The notes under the pieces are model-generated. The model searched no databases. It saw nothing but the letters and a program-made list of their open reading frames with translations, and was not told the DNA's origin. DNA of 64,000 nt from Icerya purchasi (Eukaryota > Arthropoda > Insecta > Hemiptera > Monophlebidae), in assembly GCA_039619475.1 (NCBI GenBank), contig CM077115.1, forward strand, positions 498,811,352-498,875,351, in the 5' to 3' direction. Position numbers and translations under genes: made by a program. Positions 1 to 10,245 of this stretch are shown here, piece after piece (position 1 is the stretch's first letter; every line of letters begins with the position of its first letter).

Positions 1-539
1 GAAGTATCACTTCGTAAAGAGATACCATAGGAAAACTACTTCACACAATGAACACAAATTCAACAATCCATGCGTATGTGTGTGCGCCTGACATTAGCAG
101 TAATGAAGGACATGTAAAAGACAGACCAAGCGGCCGAGCCGAGAATTCGGAATCGCTTAATAAGCAGAACACTAAACTATGCTTATATACTCGTCTACTT
201 GACAGTTTTTTATTTCGTTATTTTTTTACAGATCGCTTCGTTTTCTCTATCGATAGGTTCTATTTTCTCTTGATCCTTTTCAGAATATCTAGATACCCCG
301 GAAGATCCGTTACTGATTTTATCCTTGCAAATATGAATTTATAATGAGACACTAAGCAGTGTTCTGTATATATTTTATTTATTTATTACCAAAAACTACG
401 AATAATATATTTTTATTTATTCGTTTACATGTGAAAAAATGAGACAACCGAAACCAAATATAAATATTTCTACTCATAAATTTTTTACTTGATTCAATAT
501 GTAAAGTTGTAATCTAAATTTAAAAAAAATCATACTAGA
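1..539. other. Non-coding flank left of the transposon stack
   Basis: AT-rich sequence with no recognisable protein, RNA or element boundary. A 98-codon open frame beginning at 48 shows no family resemblance and is probably chance. The stretch ends at the TTAA (540-543) that marks the left target duplication of the Kolobok-like element. Confidence 0.5.
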
Positions 540-543
540 TTAA
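540..543. repeat. TTAA target duplication, left side of Kolobok-like element
   Basis: TTAA directly abuts the left inverted repeat and is matched by TTAA at 7443-7446. Confidence 0.75.
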
Positions 544-1015
544 GAGGAGATTGTAGGCCCTATGCTAACAATGTTAAATCTGCTCAACTTTGGGTATCAT
601 TTTCTCTGAAAGTATACCTTTTTTCTGAGGTTTATTTAGGGTATTTAGGAATAATGTTAACTAACTTTTAACCAAAAAGGATAAAATTTGAGGAAATTAA
701 AAATTATTGAAGTATTTGTTCAAAATTTGCTAATATTTTGCATGGGTTTTCATTCCATAGGAAAAATATTTCATTTTCTGGTATTTTAAGTTGGTTAACA
801 TTAATAATATCATTGTTTTGAGTATTTAAAAAAAAAAAAAAATTAGCACTCTAGCTATAATAGATCTTGAGTTAACTGTACCACAAGATCAAAAACATAA
901 ATTTTTCATGAGAGAAGTTCAAAGTTATAACAACTATTTATTAATGAAAATATATCAGTTTACACATAAAATTACTCATAATATATGTTTCACTTTAAAA
1001 CATTCCAAGGCTATA

Positions 1016-2312
1016 CAAGGGTTGCCTTTTATATTTCGGGATTAGAGAACAAAAACAAATATTAATCATCGAAAATCGCTTTATTGTTTTTCAAAATATT
1101 CCCCATGAAGATCTATACACTTTTGCATGCGTTTGAACCAATTGTCGAAGCACTTTTTCCACTCTGATTGAGGTATCTCCAAAACATGCATTCTGAATGC
1201 AGCAACCGCTTCTTCAGGTGTCGAAAAACGTTGACCTTTCAGTTTTTGTTTTTTACGTACGGGAGTAAAAAGAAGTTATTTGGCGAAAGGTCAGGACTAT
1301 ACGGCGGAGGACTCATCAAATCGATGTTTTGGGTGCTCAAAAATGCAGTTGTTTAAGCCGATGTGTGAGAGCTCGCATTGTCGTGGTGAAGAGTGATCCG
1401 TCGTTGGCGGTTGGTTTTCCTGATTTCTTGGAAGACAACTGGCAAACAAATTGTTGTGTACCACTCAGAACTGACTGTTCTGCGTTGTTCTAGTGGTACG
1501 GTTGCGACATGTCCAGTTTTTCCGAAAAAACATGCGACCATTTGCTTGGAAGTGCTTCGTGCGCGAACAATTTTTGTTGGATTTGGCTCATCTTGAAACA
1601 CCCATACAGTCGACTGCTGTTTACTTTCGGGCTCATACGCGTAAATCAACGATTCATCACCTGTCACGATGTCATAGAAGTGTTTTGAAGCACCGCGATC
1701 GTATTTTTTGAGCATTTCTTTCGACCAATCGACACGAGCCTTTTTTTGAGCGATTGACAAATTGTGTGGGATCCAACGCGAACAAATTTTTTTGACAGTT
1801 AAATGTTCATGCAATATTGAGTGTATGCTGGTCTCACTAATGCCTAAGGTTGTCTCTATCTCACGATAGGTCACATGACGATCTTGCAATATCAGTTCGC
1901 GCACAGCATCAATGGTTTTCGGAACAACAACTGATTTTGGACGACCTTCACGAAATTCGTCTTGGAGTGAACTACGACCACGATTGAATTCACCATACCA
2001 TCGATAAACACTGGTCCTTGATGGAGCTTCATCGCCAAAAGTCGAATTAAGTTCATCCATGCACTGTTGCTGCTGAGTTAATCCACGTCGAAAGTTGTAA
2101 AAAATAATCGCACGAATATGTTCACGATTTAATTCCATTTTTGGGGGAAGATGAATCTTTTAACTTCCTGTAAGCAACACAAATAGCGCTCGTATGTCAA
2201 AACGTTTTGAGTAAGTATAACCTAAAAAACGTCGAACTTTACGATAGAGCTGTCAGTTGCCAGATTGCAACACCAGGGTTGCCAAATCCCGAAATATAAA
2301 AGGCAACCCTCG
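1016..2312 (-). mobile_element. mariner element (1297 bp) with intact ends
   Basis: The inverted repeats are about 29 bp and nearly perfect: the left begins CAAGGGTTGCCTTTTATATT and the right, in reverse complement, CGAGGGTTGCCTTTTATATT, both continuing TCGGGATT. A TA dinucleotide flanks each side (1014-1015 and 2313-2314). Length, TA target and a single internal transposase gene are typical of mariner. The insertion lies about eight codons before the stop of the Kolobok-like transposase, which can be followed on both sides. The element is clearly younger than its host element. Confidence 0.95.
1081..2138 (-). pseudogene. mariner transposase, inactivated
   Basis: The start codon is at 2138, with a 261-codon open stretch to a TAA at 1353-1355. 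The frame resumes and would end at 1081-1083, close to the usual ~350-residue mariner length. The N-terminal half carries the paired helix-turn-helix DNA-binding region (REHIRAIIFYNFRRG, then SRTSVYRWYGEF and RPKS). The first catalytic Asp is in VTGDES (residue 161) and the second in HHDNASSH (residue 253). Three defects are visible: a CAA-to-TAA type stop after HTSA; the third catalytic residue of the DD34D triad, expected in SPNDFF, is Asn (codon at 1275-1277); and a one-base frameshift near 1241-1252 before LKGQRFSTPEEAV. The protein cannot be active. Confidence 0.93.
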
Positions 2313-4787
2313 TATTCTTCATATTTTTCAGCTTCTCTATTTTCTTTTTTCCACTTTAGATTCCTCTTTTTTTCTCTTGCTGCCTTGGTAATTTCCAGTA
2401 CTGCTTTTTCTGCTTTTATGACACGATCACGATCAATACTTTTCAATATAATAACACAATTTCTACCAACACTTCCACAAAGTTCTTCAAGTACTTTTAC
2501 ATTGCCAAGGTTCCCATTATTGAAACTGATAACAGTATCAAATGCACCAATTTTTTAAGAACATCCATTCCTGCAAATACTGTTTTGGATATTCGATTCC
2601 AGATGTCGTTATTGAATGATTCATTTGGATTCTAAGTCTTTCCATGTAAACAATTTAATAAAATATCTGGATTTGTAACGTCTCGATAAATAGGTTTGAT
2701 AAAGTCCACGATAGCTTGAGGAATAGATTTTTTATGGGTATACTCAACACCAGTTGCCAGCATGCGTTGATATCTGCACCATGATTCAAAACCCTTAGGG
2801 CATAGGCCATGATTCGGTTCATCATCTGTTGAACTTTTATGGAAAAAGGTTGCCCATATTGCTCTTCTCATTGCTTCTAGGTTGTTTAGATTGTTTCAAA
2901 TTGCTTGGCCATAATATGTTTGCAATTGGTCAATAGTTACATCAGTTAGTCGACCACGACCTGCAAGAGGTTTACCATCAGCTAATTTCTTTCCTTTATT
3001 GTCTTGTTTCAATCTTTGTAATCTTGAGCCTATCCTTTTATGAATATGCTCATCACATTCAAGCTTCTTCATCTCTATATCATCATAAGATTTCAGTTCT
3101 AAAATTTTTTTGAAACCTTTAGAGTCTCCATCACCTAAATAATTAACATATTTCATGCCTCGCCTTGCTTCAGATCGTTGAAAAACTGCAACAGCACCTG
3201 CAACATTCATTCCACCACTTGAACCTTCAAAATTTTTACTGCAGTTATGATCTTCCAGATCTTTTCGTTTACATTTGGCACAATATTTAGAAAAGCATTC
3301 CAATATTTAATACTTTTCCTGTATCCACACTTGTTACTGTTACTATTCTATTAAATGATGTCCGTCCACGTTTTTGTCAAGTTCCATCTAAAGCAGCAGA
3401 GATTTGATCATCTCTATCATTTTCATATTTAGCTTCTATTGCAGTCATCATCATAGAATTCTCTTCAACATTTTCAAAATATATGATGTGTAAGTTTGAA
3501 AATGAGTAGGTGATTTTGATAAATCAGCTATAGTACAAAATTTATCTGCAGCCTTTTTTTCTTTTCCAATAACACAAAAACCATAAATCCAGCGCTTATT
3601 CACATCATACTATTGATTATTATCTTTCTTACTAGTATAAAATTCTTGAGAATATTTACAGGAATTACATTTGATCTGTAATTGCCAATATAATTCTGCT
3701 CTATTAGAGGATAGTTTGGAAATATCCAGTCCATTACCATTGAATTGAAAGCACTTGAATGATGCTAAAATGTTACATAAAATTGATAAATCTATAATCA
3801 CATATCCAGATTTGTTTTCTGATGATACATAATAGGAATTTTCTCTACATAGTTCAATATACTTGAGTTTTCTTTTACTTGATGAAAGAGGTGTAGATAT
3901 ACAAGCAATATTTTCATTAGTAGAACTATTAGCAGTTGATGGCCCAGATTCAGTATCACCCAACACCATGGGCGTCGCCAGCGGGGGGCAGGAGGGGCAG
4001 CTGCCCCCCCCATGGAGCCTTGGAACTTTTTAATCAACTGGCCATAATGAGCATTCATAAGCGCGTAATCATGAATAATTTGCCAGCAACCCACGAAAAT
4101 TATGTTTTAATTAAGATTTTATTCTTGTTTAACCCTTTGAGTCATAGTGGTTTCATTATGAAACCACCTTTCAAAATTTGTTCTGCAAATAGCACAGTGG
4201 TTTTTGAACGAAACCACCTTGGTATACTTGTTAGGGACGCCATCTATTATGATTTAAAACAACTAATTGCATTAAGATCTGTACTGCTACACTGCTGTAT
4301 TTTTGTTTTACGATCGAGTTGATTGTGAGTGTGTTAAAATTTGCGTTTGATTTGTGATATTTTTACATATTTGACCTGTTTTGTTGTATGAAATGGTACA
4401 TAATACGATATATTATTAATTTCTAAAAGTGTGTCATTTTTCATTTGATATTTTACATTTTTCGTTATTTCCAAATTCTGCTTTGATATTATGCATACAA
4501 TGTCGATAATAATACGTTCTTTTTACTATATGTTTATTTTTACGTATGTATCTTGAAATACATATGCATAATATTATTATTAGTTTTGAAATAAGCAATA
4601 TATTTTGATGTAATTAGCGAAATTAGTTCTAATTTTGAATAATGCGTTCGTTTTTATTGTTCCTAATTTATATGTTGTATATATGTATATTTACGCTGTC
4701 AATATTATAAGCTTTCAATATGTGTATAATGTAAAATAAATAAACCATTTTTATAACAGGTAACTCATGATGCTCTTGTTGAGATGC

Positions 4788-6428
4788 TGGAAATCCCCAG
4801 CGATCCTGAATCTATCGTTTCTTCTGATTCTGAATTAGACGATGACAGAGATAATGTTGGTAGAGATTTGACTGTTGTTGATACCACAAACAACATTTCT
4901 GAAGACGAAATTGATTCTGAAGATGATGTACCCTGTCATCAGGTGTCATAATAATTATAAGTGGAAGAAGCAAGTTCCATTTCTTCCAGTTGACAGTTTT
5001 GTTGAAAAAGTTGGTCCAAATGTGTCCGAAAGTGCTGAAACACCGATTGACATATTTTTCTATATATTTTCAGAAGATCTAATTAGGCATATTGTTTCGG
5101 AAACCAACATTTATGCAGCTCAAAAATTAGATAATTTTAAGTCGACCAACGAAAAAGAACTGAAGATATTCTTGGCCATAAATTTGCTTTTGGGAATTAA
5201 AAATTATTCTAGTTATAAAGATGCATGGTCTTCAAGTCCTCTTCTTCGTGATTCATATATTTCGTCCCTTATGTCAGTGAACAGATTTTCGTGGCTTTTG
5301 AACCACATGCATCTAAATCATAACAGCAAAATGCCAAAAAAAGGTGATGTAAATTTCGATAAATTATATAAAGTTCGTCCATTTTTGGATTTCCTTTCAA
5401 CTTCATTCAAATTATCTTACATGCCTACAACGAAGCAATCAATTGATGAATCAATGATTCGTTTCAAAGGCAGATCTCGATTTCGGATGTATATGTCCCA
5501 AAAACCAATAAAATGGGGCTACAAAGTTTGGGTTTGAGCTAATGAAAATGGATACATATCCCAGTTCAAAATTTATACAGGAAAAGTTGGCGAACAAGTA
5601 GAGAAATGCCTTGGTGAACGAGTAGTTACAACACTCACAGCTAATTTAGTTGGCAAATGTCATGAAATATATTTTGACAACTTTTTTACATCTGTAAACT
5701 TAGTAAACAATTTAAAAATATATATATATATACGCGTGCGGAACGGTAAAAAAAGGAAGAATTGGGTACCCTAAGGATTTTGACGAAAAATGTATGAAAC
5801 GAGGCGATTTTGACTTCCGATGCGGTGAAAATGGAGCATTAGCGGTAATGTGGGTAGACAAAAAACCAATTCGATTTCTATCCAATTTTCATAACCCGGC
5901 GGATGTTACAACTGTGATGAGGAAGAACAAAGATGGAAGCACTTCGGAAGTTCCTTGTCTTCAACTAGTGAAGGATTACAACATGAATATGGGGTTCGTC
6001 GATTTAGCAGATATGCTAAAAAAATGTTACGAAATAAATAGAAAAAGTCATAAATGGTGGATGCGTATATTTTGGCACTTTTGGATGTGTCCATTGTTAA
6101 TTCCGATATAATATTCAAGGAACGATGTTTGGAAGCGCCAGCACTAAGTAATAAACAGTTTAGGCTGGCAGTAATAGCAGGTCTAGTTGGTTGTTCACAG
6201 AGTTCCTCACGGGGAAGAATACGCCATCAAAAATCAAACAATAATTTGCCACCAGAAAAGAGATATGATCAAGCTGCACATTTACCAGTGAAAGGTACAT
6301 CACAAAGATGTGCACAATGTAGTACTAAAGCTGAACCCCATCGAACCAAATGGAATTGTGTGCAGTGCAAAGTTGGTCTTTGCATGACTACATCAAAGAA
6401 CTGTTTCAAGCTCTACCATGAAAAATAA
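4788..6428 (+). pseudogene. piggyBac transposase, inactivated
   Basis: The gene begins with an acidic N-terminal segment (EMLEIPSDPES at about 4788) after a likely intron acceptor at about 4760. The DDE core (DDE_Tnp_1_7 family) follows: the first Asp in SIDESMIRFKGR (about 5443-5477), the second in IYFDNFFTS (about 5668-5694), the third in MGFVDLADM (about 5989-6015). The protein ends with a cysteine-rich zinc-binding tail (CAQCS...NCVQCK...C...H) before the TAA at 6426-6428. Disruptions: a frameshift near 4935-4950; a TGA at 5536-5538 where CGA (Arg) is expected; a frameshift within a short (TA)n tract near 5715-5735; and a one-base deletion near 6080. All three catalytic aspartates survive, so the decay is fairly recent. 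Confidence 0.92.
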
Positions 6429-6718
6429 AAATAATGGCATAGGTTTTATTATTTTTTGAAATTATTTATATATTCATTATTTTCTATAATTAAAGGGCTC
6501 ATTTTTTGTTCTTTGGAATAAAAACCAAAACTTTCATACATAAATTATTTTTTTTATTTTGTGAAATGTACTTGTTTTATTATTTTTTAAAAATTGTATA
6601 TAATATTCATTATTTATTACAGAAAAGGGCGCACGTTTTGAATATATTGGGACAAAAGATAAAATTTTAAATATAAATGATTTTTTGTTTTATGGAATGT
6701 AAAGATTTATTTTTTATC

Positions 6719-6723
<5 letters not shown>

Positions 6724-6768
<45 letters not shown>

Positions 6769-6780
6769 TGTGTGTGTGTG
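6724..6780. repeat. (TA)n-(TG)n microsatellite
   Basis: Alternating TA followed by TG dinucleotides, inside the 3' non-coding part of the piggyBac-like element. Confidence 0.9.
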
Positions 6781-7442
6781 CATATTTTTATGTATTTTTT
6801 TCATTTTGCGGTTTTACAGAAGGTTTTGTAGACTTAGCAAAATAATTCCAATTCCTTAGTCTTAACACATATCCTTCCTAAATTGCTAACCGAACGTCAC
6901 AGTGGTTTCATAGTGAAACCACCACCCTAAACTAGGCAAAAAAAAACTGTTTGAGGAAATGACATATATATTTACTATTTCAGCACCCTAATAATATATC
7001 TAAAAAAGCGGCGAATTTAAAAATATTTAGTTTTTAAAATATATCGTGACTCAAAGGGTTAATAAAATATTAAGCCTTTACAACTTATAAATTTTATTTT
7101 TTCTATAACTCATATCCTTTTTCTATCATCTTGCCCCCTCCCCCCTGGCGGCTGGCAACTCATTTTGCCCCCCACCCCCGGGCCCATCGGCTGGCGACAC
7201 CCTTGCCCAACACTTCACTTTTATCAACCACTACACTTGATTTTCTTGTGAAACGATTGCCTTTAAATTTATTTTTACATTTTCATTTATTAGACTTTCT
7301 ATTACTTTTCTGAAATTTTTACAGCCATTTATTTTTAAAATGCCTATGAGTAGTACATCGAAATGCGCGCAAACGTATACTGAATAAGATTAGCTAAAAA
7401 AAAAAAATGAAAAAAAAATTGTTTTAGGTCTACAATCTCCCC

Positions 7443-7446
7443 TTAA
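7443..7446. repeat. TTAA target duplication, right side of Kolobok-like element
   Basis: TTAA directly abuts the right inverted repeat and matches 540-543. Confidence 0.75.
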
Positions 7447-7817
7447 ATACACTATGTTGTCTTTCTAACAATCATTGCACAGGTTAAGAGTTAAATATTA
7501 CACCCTCTTAAAGATATATTTAATAATTTTTATAAATCGCGTTCGGAAGAAAATATTAATAATTACAAAGTGATATAAAAATTTTTCTTTAAATTAATAA
7601 CCATTTTGTCTTTTTATTCAATGTTTTTGTATATATAATTATATTCGTTATCTTAAAGTTTCTGCTGGAAAATTGCATTAACTGTTTGTTTACAAATTCA
7701 CATTAATAACTGATAAATAAACAATTCATAAATGAATGCTTGTGATACAAAAAATTGATTTCTAATAATTTATTTATATTTAATTTTTTATTTAGGTGAC
7801 ATAATAACTATTAACTG
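7447..7817. other. AT-rich spacer
   Basis: Between the Kolobok-like element and the next hAT MITE. No open frame, RNA or repeat boundary recognised. Confidence 0.4.
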
Positions 7818-7825
7818 GTCAGAAC

Positions 7826-8375
7826 CAGGGCTTGAAAGCCAGCCGAAAGCCAAAAGCTAAAAGCTGAAAGCCAATCATTTTCAGATGTCATAAGCTTAAT
7901 CCAAAAGCCATATTTAAATTTCCATAAGCTAAAAGCCTAAAGCTTAAGCTATATTCAAAATTTAAACAGTCGAAAGACGAAAGCTTAAGCTGTATTTCTA
8001 AAAAAGCTAAATTAAGCTTTATATTCGGCTTAAGCTATTTTTTTTTAAATTTCTTGATTTTGTATTTTTGACATAATTATTCGCGTAAGAAATTGCTTTT
8101 AAAAACTTTTATTTTTGTGCGTAAAGAAAAAAGTTGAAGTTACGATAGTAATGCTAACTAGTTTGTAGCACAGTAATTAGTAAATGATTTTAATTAACTT
8201 CTATTGAAATTCATTTCGTAAGCCGAAAGCTGAAAGCTTAAGTCGTATTTTAAATTTACACAGCCAAAAGCCGAAAGTCTAAGCCATATTTCAAATTCAA
8301 ACAGCCAAAAGCCGAAAGCTTAAGCTGTATTTTTCACGGACATAAGCCGTATTATTATTCAGCTTTCAAGCCCTG
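7826..8375. mobile_element. hAT-type MITE (550 bp) with AAGC-rich subterminal repeats
   Basis: The left end is CAGGGCTTGAAAGCC and the right end is the complement of CAGGGCTTGAAAGC. The flanks are GTCAGAAC (7818-7825) and GTTAGAAC (8376-8383), an 8-bp duplication with one mismatch. There is no coding capacity. The interior is packed with variants of AAGCCGAAAGC and AAAGCTTAAGC at both ends, giving dense short direct and inverted repeats that may be multiple transposase-binding motifs (inference). Confidence 0.85.
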
Positions 8376-8383
8376 GTTAGAAC

Positions 8384-9029
8384 AGAACTCAGAATCCGTG
8401 TTTTATAACACCCCGGCTTTTGATTAAATTATCGATACAAGTTTCGATCATGTACGTTTTTAACATTTAAAAGTTGATTACTTTTGGTTAGAAATACGGA
8501 GTTAGGTGAAATTAAATTCTTGAAATTATGTGACCGAAAAGAGTACGTTGGTTAATTGTAATGTAATGTTAATTAAAAAATGTAAATGGAACTATAATAT
8601 GATTATGGTACAGTTATATGTAGGTTTACTTTCTGTTTAAATAACTTTTGCTTTCATATGTAATTACATTTAAACAGTTGTGCGGTAATGTTTTCATATG
8701 CATGTATTATTTAAGAAAATGTAGTTGATATTTCAATTATTAATGAAGTGTAGAAAATATCGAATAAATTTATTTAATTCTAATTCTTTCAAGTACCGGA
8801 GAGTACCGTAATTTTCTTGATGTAGTGCAAGGTCTGAAGGCACTCGGGAGTTCGGTTAAAAATTAAACAAAAATGTATATCTATGCCAGCCAGTAGTTGA
8901 ATTTAACTATTCAAATGGATACACTCAATCAGACTAGGTATCTATTATTTTGTATGAATTTTAAGTAGACTGTAATCGTAATAATTTAATAGCGGCATTT
9001 TTCATTCGAAGTTTATTAATGTTTTACAG
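8384..9029. other. Region immediately upstream of the first HLCS coding exon
   Basis: AT-rich and without a recognisable coding segment. It may hold the HLCS promoter or a 5' untranslated exon, but I cannot point to a specific element. A polypyrimidine-poor acceptor-like TTTTACAG ends at 9029. Confidence 0.3.
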
Positions 9030-9033
9030 GAGT

Positions 9034-9184
9034 ATGATTCTTACATTTTATTACACATCTAGCACATGGATTCATTGGTGGCGATTATATTCATCCTGTA
9101 AAATTTTAAAACGTCTGTTGAATGAAAAAACAACCGTAGTGCTTTACGAACAGAAAGTATACCTTAAAAATGTTAAAATCGGTG
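9034..9184 (+). CDS. HLCS: HLCS coding exon 1 (residues 1-50)
   Basis: The exon begins MILTFYYTSSTW, a hydrophobic N-terminus followed by a basic stretch, as in the long insect forms of HLCS. An acceptor-like TTTTACAG ends at 9029, which would place a 5' untranslated exon farther upstream. If that acceptor is not used, an in-frame ATG at 9019 would add five residues (MFYRS). The donor GTATGT follows at 9185; the exon ends in phase 1. Confidence 0.75.
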
Positions 9185-10114
9185 GTATGTGTCTATTTTG
9201 TTAACATTATTTTTTTTTTTAATTTGTATAATTTAAGAGTATTTTACGGGTTATTTAAAAAACAAAATGAAATGTGCACCGAAAAGATATTCCTCAGTAA
9301 CCATTATAAACTGAATAGAAGTAATTTAATAATTTAACAAAACAATGTAAACTTGTTGCATTACAATTACCCAATTACCTCTTTCTAAACCACCACTGAG
9401 CTTTGATAATTATGTTTTAGAAGTAGAATTGAAAAAAAAAAGGATGGAATTCTATAATGGCCAAATTGACTCCTCCCAGCTTTCCAAAAAATGGTAATGA
9501 ATAAAATAGACGTACCTACTAAATAGGTACAATGAGTGATATTCAAATGTTTATTGTAGATTAATACGTTACTGATTCTTCGTGTTTCTAAATGAAAAAC
9601 ATAAGTTTCAAAACAAAGTTTATCGAATTTATTTTTCCACCCTTGAGAAAGGTTAAAAAGACAATAGGTTTTTGAAAATTATATAAAATAGAATTGCCAG
9701 AGGCGTATACTTGAATATTTATATATATATACTGACTCGAATTTGCTGTGTATAATAAGATATCTCTTTATATTTATATTGGAATATAAAAAATTTATTC
9801 GTTCCGAAACTTTGCCAGATTTGGGTTTTAATTTATTTGGCAAGAAATATATAAGAGAAATAATTTAAATGTGTATCACTTAATCTGAATTCTGAAAAAA
9901 ATGGCAAGAGTATCTAATAAAATATTTTCATGTAAAAAAAAAGAGAGAATAAAACTAACGTGACAGCTTAAATGAAATTTAATAGTTCATTACGAAATAT
10001 TTAGGTGGTAGTGTATGAAGTTAATTTTTGATATGTTAAAATATTTATATATTTTTTATATTAGATGTGTACGTGTATATATATATATATATAAATTTCT
10101 TTTCATTTTTAAAG
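9185..10114 (+). other. HLCS: HLCS intron 1
   Basis: 930 bp, AT-rich, with a short (TA)n tract near 10077-10092. No element recognised. Confidence 0.6.
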
Positions 10115-10245
10115 AAGCTGTAAGTACGAAAAATGTTCGGTTAAAAGGAATAACATCAAAGTATTGTTTAAATGCAAGCGATGCCCGGATATTAGATGTA
10201 ATTGAAACATTTGGAAACAAAAGAAAATGTTCAATTGTTCCTTTG
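10115..10245 (+). CDS. HLCS: HLCS coding exon 2 (residues 51-94)
   Basis: 131 nt between acceptor TTTTTAAAG and donor GTAATT, entering in phase 1 and leaving in phase 0. It encodes EAVSTKNVRLKGITSKY and ends CSIVPL. The segment belongs to the poorly conserved N-terminal region and has no named domain. The phase fit to both neighbours is the main support. Confidence 0.75.

Larger units (their letters stand above)
4133..7058 (+). mobile_element. piggyBac-like element (2926 bp) nested in the hAT MITE
   Basis: TTAA flanks both ends (4129-4132 and 7059-7062). The terminal inverted repeat is CCCTTTGAGTCA at the left and its exact complement at the right. Subterminal palindromes of the type GTGGTTTC...GAAACCAC occur at 4148-4168 and about 4196-4222 on the left and at 6901-6922 on the right, resembling the internal inverted repeats of piggyBac elements. 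The single gene inside is a piggyBac transposase pseudogene. The element also contains a (TA)n(TG)n tract at 6724-6780. Confidence 0.92.
3967..7205. mobile_element. hAT-type MITE, expanded by a piggyBac insertion
   Basis: The ends read CATGGGCGTCGCCAGC on the left and, in reverse complement, CAAGGGTGTCGCCAGC on the right. They are flanked by a perfect 8-bp duplication CCCAACAC (3959-3966 and 7206-7213); 8-bp duplications are characteristic of hAT elements. Both subterminal regions are very G/C-rich, including the perfect palindrome GGGGCAGCTGCCCC at 3994-4007. Without the piggyBac element (4133-7058) and its TTAA copy, the hAT sequence is only about 309 bp and has no coding capacity. It splits the Kolobok-like transposase gene near its 5' end. 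Confidence 0.87.
992..7340 (-). pseudogene. Broken Kolobok/Mutator-like transposase, split by two insertions
   Basis: Reading the - strand from about 7330 downwards, the pieces resemble the insect 'Mutator-like transposase domain' protein. A basic N-terminal part (7205-7330, ending VVDKSEVLG) continues across the hAT insertion at 3969-3610. The core follows at 3600-2632, with motifs DGT-stop-QKRG, YLGDGDSK, a cysteine-rich SKYCAKC segment and FQ/LQTYYGQAI. The C-terminal part is at 2631-2315, and the last codons and stop lie beyond the mariner at about 1015-992 (ending SLGMF). It is disabled by in-frame stops at 3377-3379 (a Trp position in the DGTWQKRG motif) and 2632-2634, by a stop near 3610, and by frameshifts near 3300 and near the N-terminus. 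The DGT and GDGD aspartates expected to be catalytic are still present. This is a dead copy. Confidence 0.75.
544..7442 (-). mobile_element. Kolobok-like DNA transposon, interrupted by nested insertions
   Basis: The element is bounded by TTAA at 540-543 and 7443-7446. Just inside are terminal inverted repeats: the left end reads GAGGAGATTGTAGGCC and the right end, in reverse complement, GGGGAGATTGTAGACC. Between them, on the - strand, are pieces of a transposase of the insect 'Mutator-like transposase domain' type, the class found in Kolobok elements, which use TTAA targets. A mariner (1016-2312) and a hAT MITE carrying a piggyBac (3967-7205) are inserted inside. Subtracting these and their target duplications leaves about 2353 bp, a plausible size for a one-gene element. 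The family label is inferred from protein resemblance plus the TTAA duplication; the boundaries are seen directly. Confidence 0.8.

Noticed and set aside
48..344. 98-codon open frame at the left edge
   Set aside because: No recognisable motif, ordinary AT-rich composition and no supporting context.
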